A stretch of 12,141 nt of DNA from Strigomonas culicis (GCA_000482145.1 AUXH01000576.1:1-12141); one strand, 5' to 3'. Positions 1 to 7,526 are shown, counted from the stretch's first letter. Numbers and translations: made by a program. Notes: generated by a model from the sequence alone, not told the origin.

Positions 1-1
1 C

Positions 2-1318
2 GTCTGCGGCGATCGCTGCTCGTACGGCGACACGGCGGAGCTGTTCATCCAGGTGGTGGGCGCCGGCGGCCTGCTCAACCGCGCGGCGGGCGTGCCCTCC
101 AGCCCGTACGTGATCGCCACCGACGTCGCGGGCGGCGACCAGGCGGCGCGGCCGCCGATCCTCCGCACGTCGGCGGTGCCGCACAACAGCCAGCGGCCGA
201 CGTGGGACCGCGCGTATGCGGTGCATCACCTGTGCAGCGATAAGGGCGACCTCGTTTTCCAGGTCTACGACGCGGTGAGCGAGAGCGGCTGCGCGGCGGA
301 GGACGACCTCCTCGGCGAGGTGCGGCTGTCGAAGGCGTCGCTGCTGCACGAGCCGCCGCACGGCAGCGGCCCCTTCACGCTGCCCCTGCGGCCCCGGGCT
401 GGCGAGCCACTGGGCTATTTGCGCGACTTCGCTGACAAGCTCGGCACCCTGACGCTGCGCGTGTGCAGCTTCGCGTCCGGGGCCAGCACACCGCACACGC
501 GCGCGCCCTCGGAGCCGGTGCGGACGGAGGCGGCCCACGAGCGTGCGCCGCCCGCGGCGCCGCCGTCGCCAACCAGAGCCGCCGCCGCGGTGCCCACCGA
601 GGTGGATGCGGCGAGCGGTCCGCCGCCGGCGGCGCCGCCCCTGCCCTCGCCCGCCCCCCCCTTCCACCTGGTGGCGCCGCCGGCGCGGGAGTCACCGCCG
701 CCCCACCCCCCGCCGCTGACCGCGGTGCTGGTGCCGCCGCTGCCGTCGACGCCGGACCACGCGGCGCTGCCGGCCTTGGGCACGCCGCACGACAGCGGCA
801 CCGACACGAGCAGGAGCAACGCCTTCTTCGTCGCGCCGCCGATGAGCGCGATCCCGCTGCCGCCGCCGATGCCGACGCCGAAGCGCGAGGTCCTGTCGCC
901 GGCGAGCGCGGCGGCGCCCAGGGAGCTCGAGGCCGGCGTCCCGCTGCGGCTGTACGTGCGGGAGATACGGAACCTGGCGCTGCCGGAGGAGCTGGGGGCG
1001 GGGGGGAACCTGATGGACCTGGGCGCGCCGGGCACGCCCTCCGTCCACGTGTGCGTGGGCGCGGTGGAGCGCTTCACGGTGCCGCCGGCCGCCAGCGCGT
1101 CGCGCCCGGCCTGGACGGCGGGTGAGGGCGAGACCGTGCTGCACGTCTTGAAGACCGACACGCTCACGTTGGAGGTGCGGATCGGCAGCAGCGTCGTGGG
1201 AAAGGCGACGCTGTCAGGCGAGGAGGCACTAGGAACGCACGGCGAGTTGCGACTGGGGCTGCTCCATCAGGGCGAGGGTTGCGGCCGCATCATTTTAGAG
1301 TTGAACGGGAGCGCATGA
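2..1318 (+). CDS. C2 domain-containing protein, 5' partial
   Basis: The frame is open to the window edge, so the N-terminus is missing; 438 residues are visible, ending at TGA 1316-1318. Numbering from the first full codon, residues about 12-155 look like a C2 domain: alternating hydrophobics in LFIQVV, then PSSPYV (the usual DPYV position), RTSAV...QRPTWDRAY (the NPxWNE-like turn), LVFQVYDAV and EDDLLGEVRL. Residues about 158-311 are a low-complexity Pro/Ala/Ser linker. Residues about 312-437 look like a second, degenerate C2: PLRLYVREIRNL, SRPAWTAGE, LTLEVRIGSSVVGKATL and a closing GRIILELNG. C2 domains bind phospholipid, often with calcium. The second copy lacks most of the acidic calcium-ligand positions, so calcium binding there is doubtful. 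More C2 copies may lie upstream. The family call is fairly safe from the pattern; the cellular role is unknown. There are no membrane segments in the visible part. Confidence 0.75.
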   Translation, partial: VCGDRCSYGDTAELFIQVVGAGGLLNRAAGVPSSPYVIATDVAGGDQAARPPILRTSAVPHNSQRPTWDRAYAVHHLCSDKGDLVFQVYDAVSESGCAAEDDLLGEVRLSKASLLHEPPHGSGPFTLPLRPRAGEPLGYLRDFADKLGTLTLRVCSFASGASTPHTRAPSEPVRTEAAHERAPPAAPPSPTRAAAAVPTEVDAASGPPPAAPPLPSPAPPFHLVAPPARESPPPHPPPLTAVLVPPLPSTPDHAALPALGTPHDSGTDTSRSNAFFVAPPMSAIPLPPPMPTPKREVLSPASAAAPRELEAGVPLRLYVREIRNLALPEELGAGGNLMDLGAPGTPSVHVCVGAVERFTVPPAASASRPAWTAGEGETVLHVLKTDTLTLEVRIGSSVVGKATLSGEEALGTHGELRLGLLHQGEGCGRIILELNGSA

Positions 1319-1791
1319 GCTAGCGTCCACGTGCACAACATACCCACCGATACATACATTCACATGACGGAGTTATACTTCTATAGAGTGTTTTTTTTTT
1401 CCTGTTCTTACTATTACACTTTGCCAATGAGATCTTCCGGAGAGAGGAATGGAAAATAGATGCTTCGAATAGATACAACAAAAACAACTATAGTCACGCG
1501 ATGAAAGATGCCACTACTGCACTGTGTGTCCACAGTAAGGAGCAATGTACTGGATTCTCGTTCCTTTTTCTTTCACATCACCTCATTCATGGATCTAACT
1601 TTTCTTTTCTTCCTCTTCTCTCTCTTTCGCCCTCAAAGCGTAGAGGATAACAAATACCCTCTAGTTAATTCCTGTGGAAAACGTGCTTTTACTTCTTTAT
1701 TCGTATTGTTCTGTTTTACTTTCACTCAATCACAGAGCAGTATCACGTCGTGTGTTTTATTTGTTTTCCTTTTTTTTTTGATAATTATAAT

Positions 1792-1837
1792 TGTTTGTCT
1801 CTATTTGTTTTTCTTCTTTGCGTCCTTCCGCTTACAG
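1792..1837 (+). promoter_or_regulatory. Predicted spliced-leader acceptor site for the MAPKK gene
   Basis: A pyrimidine-dominated stretch ends in cttacag, with AG at 1836-1837. In trypanosomatids such a tract directs spliced-leader addition at the first suitable AG downstream and polyadenylation of the gene before it. Use here would give a 5' UTR of 168 bases with no upstream ATG before 2006. A second candidate at 1919-1956 would give a 49-base 5' UTR. Both place the non-ATG extension of the kinase frame outside the protein. Prediction only. Confidence 0.5.
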
Positions 1838-1918
1838 TAATCTATTTGAAGAGTAGGTTCAGAGCACCTTTCCGTCTGTACTTTGTTTTTAAATCACTAA
1901 GGCTTAATCACTGGGCCG

Positions 1919-1956
1919 CGTCACTCCCTTTTTCTTTTTGTTTGTGTTGTAAACAG
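1919..1956 (+). promoter_or_regulatory. Alternative predicted spliced-leader acceptor for the MAPKK gene
   Basis: The tract ccctttttctttttgtttg is followed by gtaaacag, with AG at 1955-1956, 49 bases before the ATG at 2006. It is nearer the start codon than the 1836-1837 site but its tract is shorter. No ATG lies between it and 2006. It could be the main or a minor site; the sequence alone cannot rank them. Confidence 0.4.
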
Positions 1957-2005
1957 GTTGGTTGTACTTACTCTTTTAATTGTTTTTTTTGTTCGTTTGG
2001 TGAAG

Positions 2006-3388
2006 ATGAAGCGGAAGCTGAAGATTAACTTAGAGGCGATCCACGCGCACGAGCGGGAGGAGAACGAGGGCCTGTGCCACGACGGCGTGCGGGTGGGTGC
2101 TCTGTTGGTGTCGTCGCAGGGCCTCACCTCGTCCCACGGGCCGTCGTACGTGCTCTCCCTTCAGGACCTGCGCGTGCTCAGTGAGGAGGAGGGCGGCTTC
2201 CTCGGCCGCGGCAGCAGCGGCTCCGTCCGCCGCGCGGTGCACCGCCGCACGGACGAGATTGTGGCGCTGAAGGAGATCAAGGTGACCAGCCAGGCGCACC
2301 TGAGCGAGATACGGAGAGAGCTGGAGACCCTCCACGCCGGCGACGTGCCGCCCTCGAGTCACCTGGTGGAGTTCTTCGGCGCCTTCAGCTACGACGGGAG
2401 CGTGTTCATCGCGGTGGAGTGCTTGGACGGCTCGCTCGACGAGCTGCCCAAGCCGGTCCCCATCAACGTGCTGGCCCACATGACGCACAGCATCCTGCTG
2501 GGGCTGCACTACCTGCACCGCGTGCGGCATCTCATCCACCGCGACCTGAAGCCGAACAACATTCTCTTCAACCAGCTCACCGGGGCGATCAAGATCTCGG
2601 ACTTCGGCGTGAGCAGCAACTTGGAGTGCACCAAGGGCGACGCAAACAGCTTCGTCGGCACTGTGACCTACATGAGCCCGGAGCGGCTCAAGGGCGAGTT
2701 CTACTCCTACGCGGCGGACATCTGGTCGCTGGGGCTGCTCGTCGCCGAGCTCGCGCTGGGCGCCTGCCCGTACGCGGTGCTGCGGTCCGGCAGCACGGAG
2801 GCCCGCTTCTGGGCCCTGCTGCAGCACCTCAGCCAGGACGGCCCCGCGGTGCTGCTGCCGGAGAACATGGACGCCAGTCTCGCGCACTTCATCCTGTTGT
2901 GCGTGCAGAAGCAGCCGGAGAAGCGGCCCACCGTCGCAGACCTCCTGCAGCACGACTTCATCGTGAAGTTCTGCGGCGAGACCGTCTTTGTGCCCGGGAG
3001 GGAGAACAGCGCGCTGGACGACATGACGGTCATTCTCCCGTGGCTCGAGGCGTCGCTCGCGAAGCGCCGGCGGCGACGGGACCGCCAGGCAAGGGCCTAC
3101 GGCGACGCCGGCACGCGCGACAAGAGCGGCCAGAACACCCCGCTGGAGGGCAGGGCCGACTCGGAGTTCCCGTGCAACCTCATGACGCGCACCGTGCCGT
3201 TCGGTGAGCCGGAGCTGTATCGACTGCCGAAGCAAGCCAGTGACTTCGCACAGGAGGAGGAGTCCGAGACGGACGAACGTGCGAGCTCCTCTCCCGAGGT
3301 CACCATGGAGTTCGGTTCGACACAGCCAGGACGCAATGCAGAGCCGTCTGTAAACTTAGATGATGAACTTAATAAACTTTTATTTTAG
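2006..3388 (+). CDS. MAP kinase kinase (STE7 family dual-specificity kinase)
   Basis: A 460-residue cytosolic kinase expected to phosphorylate the T-x-Y loop of a MAP kinase. The kinase domain spans about 60-321: glycine loop GRGSSGSV (67-74), VALK Lys89, alpha-C Glu105, HRDLKPNN with catalytic Asp180, DFG with Asp199, and YMSPERL. Segments DFGVSS, ANSFVGT and YMSPERLKG are typical of MEK/STE7 kinases. The activation loop carries Thr209 and Ser215 in T-x5-S spacing. The N-terminus MKRKLKINL fits a MAP kinase docking site (basic cluster, then hydrophobic-x-hydrophobic). The C-terminal tail of about 140 residues has a basic run (353-358) that could be a nuclear signal, and an acidic Ser-rich stretch. 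I start at ATG 2006; the frame is open back to a TTG at 1958, but those 16 codons lie over spacer DNA. It may belong to the MKK5/LmxPK4 group, a guess from length and remembered gene order. Confidence 0.92.
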   Translation: MKRKLKINLEAIHAHEREENEGLCHDGVRVGALLVSSQGLTSSHGPSYVLSLQDLRVLSEEEGGFLGRGSSGSVRRAVHRRTDEIVALKEIKVTSQAHLSEIRRELETLHAGDVPPSSHLVEFFGAFSYDGSVFIAVECLDGSLDELPKPVPINVLAHMTHSILLGLHYLHRVRHLIHRDLKPNNILFNQLTGAIKISDFGVSSNLECTKGDANSFVGTVTYMSPERLKGEFYSYAADIWSLGLLVAELALGACPYAVLRSGSTEARFWALLQHLSQDGPAVLLPENMDASLAHFILLCVQKQPEKRPTVADLLQHDFIVKFCGETVFVPGRENSALDDMTVILPWLEASLAKRRRRRDRQARAYGDAGTRDKSGQNTPLEGRADSEFPCNLMTRTVPFGEPELYRLPKQASDFAQEEESETDERASSSPEVTMEFGSTQPGRNAEPSVNLDDELNKLLF

Positions 3389-3561
3389 TTTCTGTTGCAA
3401 AGCATACGCACACAAAAGTATACATGTATTTTTCCTGTGTACTGATGTAGACGTCGTTTCATTAAAAGGAAAAAAAAAGAGAAGTAATAATGAAGAATCA
3501 AGCAAAATTTGGCGTATGCCTCACTGAATTCCAGGATGGTAATTGTTCTCCCTTCAATAGT

Positions 3562-3644
3562 GCACCCTTCTCTCCTTTCTTCTGCCTCTCGTTGCCTTTT
3601 TTTTTCCCTTTTCATCACGCTTGAAGCTGCCACATTTCCACTAG
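3562..3644 (+). promoter_or_regulatory. Predicted spliced-leader acceptor region for the DEAH helicase gene
   Basis: A long pyrimidine tract (about 3567-3620) is followed by AG at 3625-3626 and again at 3643-3644. The 5' UTR would be 58 or 40 bases, with no ATG before the start at 3685. The whole spacer 3389-3684 (296 bases) is otherwise featureless and AT-rich in its first half, with an A-rich run near 3468-3480. Confidence 0.5.
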
Positions 3645-3684
3645 TACTTGTATCATATACGACCGGCGATCTTTCTCCCTTTGG

Positions 3685-6312
3685 ATGGACAAGGATGCAC
3701 TTCGAAAGGCGCAGGCGGCCTCGCGGACGGCCTTCCTCAAAAAGGAAGGCGAACGGCGCCGGAAGGTGGCCGCCAACGTGATGGACGACAAGCTGAAAGA
3801 GATCGAGAGCGGGCTGGTGCCGACCTCCGTGGTCGAGGCGGACTACCTACTCCAGCGCTCGGAGGAGGTGCGTGCCGCTGACGGGCTGCTGCAGGCGTCT
3901 CGCCGCCGACAGGCGCTCATCAGCACCGGCACCGCGCTGCCAGACCGCGACGAGGTCGAGCTCGTGCACCGCACGCACGAGCGCCTGATGGACGAGAGCG
4001 CCCACGCGCCGCTGCAGCAGGATGCGGCGCCCCACAGGATGGCGAGCGACGACGCGTCGCACCGGTTCGTCGACCTACGCGAGGAGGAGGTGCGCGAGCG
4101 CATCGCCAGGCACGACTACGTGGCGGAGAAGACAATGGATGAGATCGAGCAGGAGAAGGTGCTGGCGCTGCAGAACTACAACGATCAGCTGCAGGCGCAG
4201 CGTCGGTCGCTGCCCATCTACGAGGTGCGCGAGGCGCTCCTGCAGACCATCCGGGAGAACCAGGTGACGGTCGTCGTCGGTGAGACGGGGTGCGGCAAGA
4301 CCACGCAGCTCTTGCAGTACCTCTACGAGGAGGGGTTCCACCTCCCCCAAGGCAGCGCGGCGGAGAAAAGGGACGAGGACGCGGAGGACGCGGAGCGGCG
4401 GCTTATCTGCACCCAGCCGCGCCGCCTGGCGGCGGTCAGCGTCGCGGAGCGCGTCGCGGTGGAGATGAACTGCCGCTGCGGCAGCACCGTCGGATACAAG
4501 GTGCGCTTCGACGACAAGACGAGCGCGACCAGCCGCGTGGTCTTTGTGACGGACGGCATGATGCTGAAGGAGTTCACGAGCGACCCCAACATGGACACCG
4601 TCGGCGCCATCATGATTGACGAGGCGCACGAGCGCTCGCTGAGCACCGACGTGCTGCTCGGTCTGCTGCGCGACGTGATACGGCGGAACAAGCACATCAA
4701 GGTGATCGTGGCCAGCGCGACCATCAACGCCGACAAGTTCAGCTCCTTCTTCAGCGGTGCCCCCATCTTCTCCATCAAGGGACGCACCTACCCCGTCGAA
4801 ACCTTCTACGCGGAGGGGCCCGTGTCCGACTACGTGGCGGAGTCGGCTCAGACAGCGCTGGGCCTGCACCTGTCCAAGCCGCTCCCCGGCGACATCCTCA
4901 TCTTCCTGCCGGGCCAGGATGCGATTGAGGAGTGCGCGCAGCAGCTGCGCGACTACGCGGCGGAGATGAAGGACACCATCCAGCCCCTCGTGATTCTGCC
5001 CATCTACGCGGCTCTGCCCCCAAAGGAGCAGGCGCGCATCTACGAGAAGACGCCGCCCAGCTCGCGCAAGGTGGTCATTGCCACGAACATCGCCGAGACC
5101 TCCATCACGATCGACGGGGTCGTGTATGTGATTGACTGCGGGCTGTGCAAGCAGAACTACTACAACCCCAAGGCGATGGCGGAGGAGCTGCGCGTGGTGC
5201 CCACGTCGCAGGCAAGCGCGACGCAGCGCGCCGGCCGCGCCGGGCGCACCCAAGCCGGCGAGTGCTACCGCCTCTTCACCGCGTACACATTCAAGAACGA
5301 GCTGCCGCCGGAGACCGTGCCGGAGATCAAGCGGTGCTCGATGAGCGCGGTGGTCCTCCAGCTCAAGGCGCTCGGCATCAACAACCTCTTGCAGTTCGAC
5401 TTCATCGACGCTCCGTCGACGGACTCGCTGGAGCGCGCGCTGGACCATTTGTTCCTGCTGGGCGGCATGAGAGCAGACGGCACGCTGACCGTGACGGGCC
5501 GCCGCATGGCGGAGTTCCCGCTCGACCCGTCCTTCTCCAAGGCCCTCATCCGCGCCTGTGCGCTGGGCTGCGGCCGGCACATGGCGATGGCCGCCGCGAT
5601 GCTCTCACTGGAGTCCGTCTTCATCAGCTCCCGCGACGCGAAGGTGAAGCAGCAGATCGAGAGCGCCAGGCGGCAGCTCTTCTCGTTCGGCAACGGCGAC
5701 GTCACGGGCTACATCAACTTGATGGAGGAGTGGCTGCGCGCCGGGCCGCGCGCGGCGGACTTCTGCAAGACGCACTGCATCCATCCCCGCTCCCTCATGC
5801 GGGCGAGAGACGTCATGGACCAGATCCTGAAGACGTTCGATCGTATCGGACTGGATGTCGCGGACGCGGACCCGGGCGCCAAGGCCGACAGCAATCTCAT
5901 CAACGCGGAGTCCATTACGCGGGCCCTGCTGTCCGGCTTCTTTTTCAACGTGGCAAAGATGGAGCTGGACAAACGAACCTACCGCATTGTGCGCCCCATG
6001 GACACCGGCAGCGCCAGCAAGGGCGGGGACGACGAGCCACCGACGGCGGAGCTGCACCCGACCAGCTTTCTCTTCCGCGCCGGGATGACGAAAGGCGACG
6101 CGCGTGGGGGGCAAGGAGAAGACACGCTGCCGCCCATCCTCAAGGAGCGACCGCACCTGGTTCTCTTCGTGCAGCTGCGACACACGACGAAGCGGTTTAT
6201 GATCCACACGACGGCGATACCGCAGATCGAGTGGGTCTTGGAGAGTGCGCCACGAAATTACTTCCAGCGGGAGGCGTTAGAGTGTGGGCTGCGAAAGCGG
6301 GTCCGTCCGTAA
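3685..6312 (+). CDS. DEAH-box ATP-dependent RNA helicase, PRP2/DHX16-like
   Basis: An 875-residue superfamily 2 helicase, probably a nuclear spliceosome-remodelling ATPase. Motifs in order: Walker A GETGCGKTTQ with Lys205; Ia TQPRRLAAVS; II DEAH 312-315; III SAT 344-346; FLPGQDAIE; V ATNIAETSITIDG; VI QRAGRAGR 514-521. After the RecA domains come the winged helix, ratchet (HA2) and OB-fold parts, with LHPTSFLF and an ending similar to PRP2 (TTKRFMI...W.LESAP.YF). RRSLPIYEVREALL just before motif I, CKQNYYNP, and FDFIDAP also favour PRP2/DHX16 over PRP16 or PRP22, though FKNEL and EFPLDP are shared with PRP16. Residues 1-180 are charged, helical and lack a recognisable domain. The OB region has a Gly/Asp-rich insertion at about 775-790. 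The start is the first ATG after the splice signal. The DEAH helicase call is certain; the subfamily is likely. The role may be trans-splicing, the main splicing in these cells. Confidence 0.95.
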   Translation: MDKDALRKAQAASRTAFLKKEGERRRKVAANVMDDKLKEIESGLVPTSVVEADYLLQRSEEVRAADGLLQASRRRQALISTGTALPDRDEVELVHRTHERLMDESAHAPLQQDAAPHRMASDDASHRFVDLREEEVRERIARHDYVAEKTMDEIEQEKVLALQNYNDQLQAQRRSLPIYEVREALLQTIRENQVTVVVGETGCGKTTQLLQYLYEEGFHLPQGSAAEKRDEDAEDAERRLICTQPRRLAAVSVAERVAVEMNCRCGSTVGYKVRFDDKTSATSRVVFVTDGMMLKEFTSDPNMDTVGAIMIDEAHERSLSTDVLLGLLRDVIRRNKHIKVIVASATINADKFSSFFSGAPIFSIKGRTYPVETFYAEGPVSDYVAESAQTALGLHLSKPLPGDILIFLPGQDAIEECAQQLRDYAAEMKDTIQPLVILPIYAALPPKEQARIYEKTPPSSRKVVIATNIAETSITIDGVVYVIDCGLCKQNYYNPKAMAEELRVVPTSQASATQRAGRAGRTQAGECYRLFTAYTFKNELPPETVPEIKRCSMSAVVLQLKALGINNLLQFDFIDAPSTDSLERALDHLFLLGGMRADGTLTVTGRRMAEFPLDPSFSKALIRACALGCGRHMAMAAAMLSLESVFISSRDAKVKQQIESARRQLFSFGNGDVTGYINLMEEWLRAGPRAADFCKTHCIHPRSLMRARDVMDQILKTFDRIGLDVADADPGAKADSNLINAESITRALLSGFFFNVAKMELDKRTYRIVRPMDTGSASKGGDDEPPTAELHPTSFLFRAGMTKGDARGGQGEDTLPPILKERPHLVLFVQLRHTTKRFMIHTTAIPQIEWVLESAPRNYFQREALECGLRKRVRP

Positions 6313-6427
6313 GAGAGACGCTCATGCGTTGTAGTGACGCGTCGCGTCTGCTGTTTTTCCGTTTTGGTGAGAGGGGAGGGAGGTACCCGTGTACACTACC
6401 AATATTCCTAGATGCAGATACCGTCTG

Positions 6428-6442
6428 CCCCCCCCCCCCCCC
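6428..6442 (+). repeat. Homopolymer run of 15 C
   Basis: An uninterrupted C run on the + strand (G run on the other), about 115 bases after the helicase stop codon, so probably in its 3' UTR. The length may be unreliable because such runs are error-prone in sequencing. Confidence 0.95.
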
Positions 6443-6592
6443 GCTGCGCCCCTTCTTGCCGACATGCGCACAAAGCTGTCCGACGTGTAAATAAGGAGGA
6501 GGAGCGCAACGGGTGCGTACAACTGTTATGCTGTCTAACACATATTCACGCTGTGCATGTTTTTGTTTCTCAGTTGTTATTGCTGTTTTACG

Positions 6593-6593
<1 letters not shown>

Positions 6594-6622
<29 letters not shown>
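6594..6622 (+). repeat. (TG)14 dinucleotide repeat
   Basis: 29 bases of alternating T and G. It is followed by ttgcacag and sits upstream of the likely NFU splice acceptor, so it would be in the intergenic or 3' UTR part of the primary transcript. Alternating purine-pyrimidine DNA of this kind is a common microsatellite. Confidence 0.95.
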
Positions 6623-6626
<4 letters not shown>

Positions 6627-6639
6627 ACAGAGCAAAATG

Positions 6640-6672
6640 CTTTTCTCTTTCCCCCAACTTCAATGTGCCTAG
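6640..6672 (+). promoter_or_regulatory. Predicted spliced-leader acceptor site for the NFU gene
   Basis: The tract cttttctctttcccccaactt is followed by the AG at 6671-6672. The 5' UTR would be 71 bases, without any ATG before 6744. Later AGs at 6678-6679 and 6691-6692 are alternatives. Upstream, ttttgtttctcag ending at 6573 is a further but more distant candidate. Confidence 0.45.
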
Positions 6673-6703
6673 CATTAAGTAATTCGTTACAGAAGGTGTA
6701 CAC

Positions 6704-6721
6704 TTTTTTTTAAAAAAAAAA
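6704..6721. repeat. T8A10 tract (perfect small inverted repeat)
   Basis: Eight T followed directly by ten A, 22 bases before the NFU start codon and inside its predicted 5' UTR. It is self-complementary with no loop, so it is more likely a bendable AT tract or a sequencing-sensitive run than a stable hairpin. Confidence 0.85.
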
Positions 6722-6743
6722 CGTGTTTTGAGTCCGACGAGGG

Positions 6744-7526
6744 ATGCTGCGCCGCTCGCTCGTGCGTGCCTTCTTGAGTCTCCACGCGCAGCCGACGCCT
6801 AATCCCCTCTGTCACGCCTTTTTTATTCCCGGTACGACCTATGAGGACTTTGTGCCCAAGGGCCAGAGCTGCGAGGTGGCGCACCGCGGCCTCGCGTGGA
6901 TCCATCCGCTCACCGCGGGTCTCTTCGAACAGTACACACAAGAGGTCATGAGCGTCTACATAGCACCTCGACAGGTGTCCATTACGGTGTACAGCAACGT
7001 CGACTGGTCAGCGGTTGAGTGGAGCATCAGCAGCTTTTTGGGACACTACTTGGTGTTTAACAACAAGTGTGTGGCGCCAGCGAAGGAGTACGCCCTCATT
7101 GAGGATGATCTCGAGATTGAGGAGGGGGACTCGGAGGTGGTGCAGTGCATCAAGGAGCTACTGCGCGAGCAGGTGCGGCCCATGGTGCAGCGCGACGGCG
7201 GTGACGTGAAGCTGCTGAACTTCGACCCCAACAGCGGCATCGTCAGTCTGGCCATGCTGGGCGCCTGCCGGACGTGCCCGTCGTCCAAGAACACCCTCAA
7301 GGACGGCATCGAGCGCGTCATGAAGCATTTTCTTCCGGAGGTGTCGGAGGTCATTGAGGCGAAGGGGCACAAGTTTTATGAAGACTATGGCCTTCTGTTC
7401 GATTCCGAGGACAGCCTCTACAAGGAGGCGGCGCGCCTAGATCAGGATCGACGGGCGCACATGAAGCGGCACATGACCTCTTCCTTATTGTCTCTTGAAG
7501 AGCTGTCGGAACCGGACGGCGACTAG
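6744..7526 (+). CDS. NFU-type iron-sulfur cluster scaffold protein (NFU1/HIRIP5-like)
   Basis: A 260-residue protein with the two-domain NFU architecture. The Nfu N-terminal domain begins at once with QPTPNPLCHAFFIPG (residues 16-30; the family motif is TPNPNSLKFIPG) and runs to about 110. The NifU-like domain spans about 131-205, with QRDGGDVKL and GACRTCPSS. Cys175 and Cys178 form the CxxC that, in this family, binds a 4Fe-4S cluster between two subunits for delivery to late mitochondrial targets such as lipoyl synthase and aconitase. The first 15 residues, MLRRSLVRAFLSLHA, are Arg-rich and amphipathic without acidic residues, fitting the short mitochondrial import signals of trypanosomatids. 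A charged tail of about 55 residues follows the NifU domain and is longer than I expect for NFU1. ATG 6744 is the first after the predicted splice site. These cells often carry several NFU paralogues; I cannot say which one this is. Confidence 0.93.
   Translation: MLRRSLVRAFLSLHAQPTPNPLCHAFFIPGTTYEDFVPKGQSCEVAHRGLAWIHPLTAGLFEQYTQEVMSVYIAPRQVSITVYSNVDWSAVEWSISSFLGHYLVFNNKCVAPAKEYALIEDDLEIEEGDSEVVQCIKELLREQVRPMVQRDGGDVKLLNFDPNSGIVSLAMLGACRTCPSSKNTLKDGIERVMKHFLPEVSEVIEAKGHKFYEDYGLLFDSEDSLYKEAARLDQDRRAHMKRHMTSSLLSLEELSEPDGD

Larger units (their letters stand above)
1319..2005 (+). other. Intergenic spacer with several trans-splicing-like signals
   Basis: 687 bases without a convincing gene, abruptly T-rich and AT-rich compared with the flanking genes. 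It should hold the 3' UTR of the C2 gene and the 5' UTR of the kinase gene. Three pyrimidine tracts are followed by AG: one ending at 1637-1638, a strong one ending in cttacag at 1836-1837, and one ending at 1955-1956. An ATG-started frame of 110 codons at 1508-1840 translates mostly to F, L, S and V, as T-rich DNA would, and it spans the splice signals, so I do not call it. Confidence 0.7.
6313..6743 (+). other. Intergenic spacer rich in simple repeats
   Basis: 431 bases with no gene seen. It holds a C15 run, a 29-base TG repeat and a T8A10 tract, plus a pyrimidine tract and AG that probably serve the NFU gene. Frames that cross it are short or are extensions of the helicase region in the wrong frame. 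Confidence 0.7.

Noticed and set aside
1508..1840. An ATG-started 110-codon frame in the C2-MAPKK spacer
   Set aside because: It is T-rich spacer DNA giving Phe/Leu/Ser/Val strings, it runs through two splice-like signals and its composition differs sharply from the real genes.
1958..2005. N-terminal extension of the MAPKK starting at TTG
   Set aside because: There is no ATG, it lies over pyrimidine-rich leader DNA, and the 2006 start gives a well-placed docking motif.
2030..3235. A 401-codon open frame on the - strand under the MAPKK gene
   Set aside because: It is a shadow of GC-rich, third-position-biased codons of the real gene, with no recognisable domain, and all genes here lie on the + strand.
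4075..5580. A 501-codon open frame on the - strand under the DEAH helicase
   Set aside because: Same cause. The product is an Arg/Val/Leu/Gln-rich string without motifs, while the + strand frame carries every helicase motif in order.
6313..6494. Extension of an overlapping +1 frame from the helicase into the spacer
   Set aside because: The frame belongs to a shadow of the helicase gene and carries Arg/Gly-rich noise. The helicase itself is complete and stops at 6310-6312.
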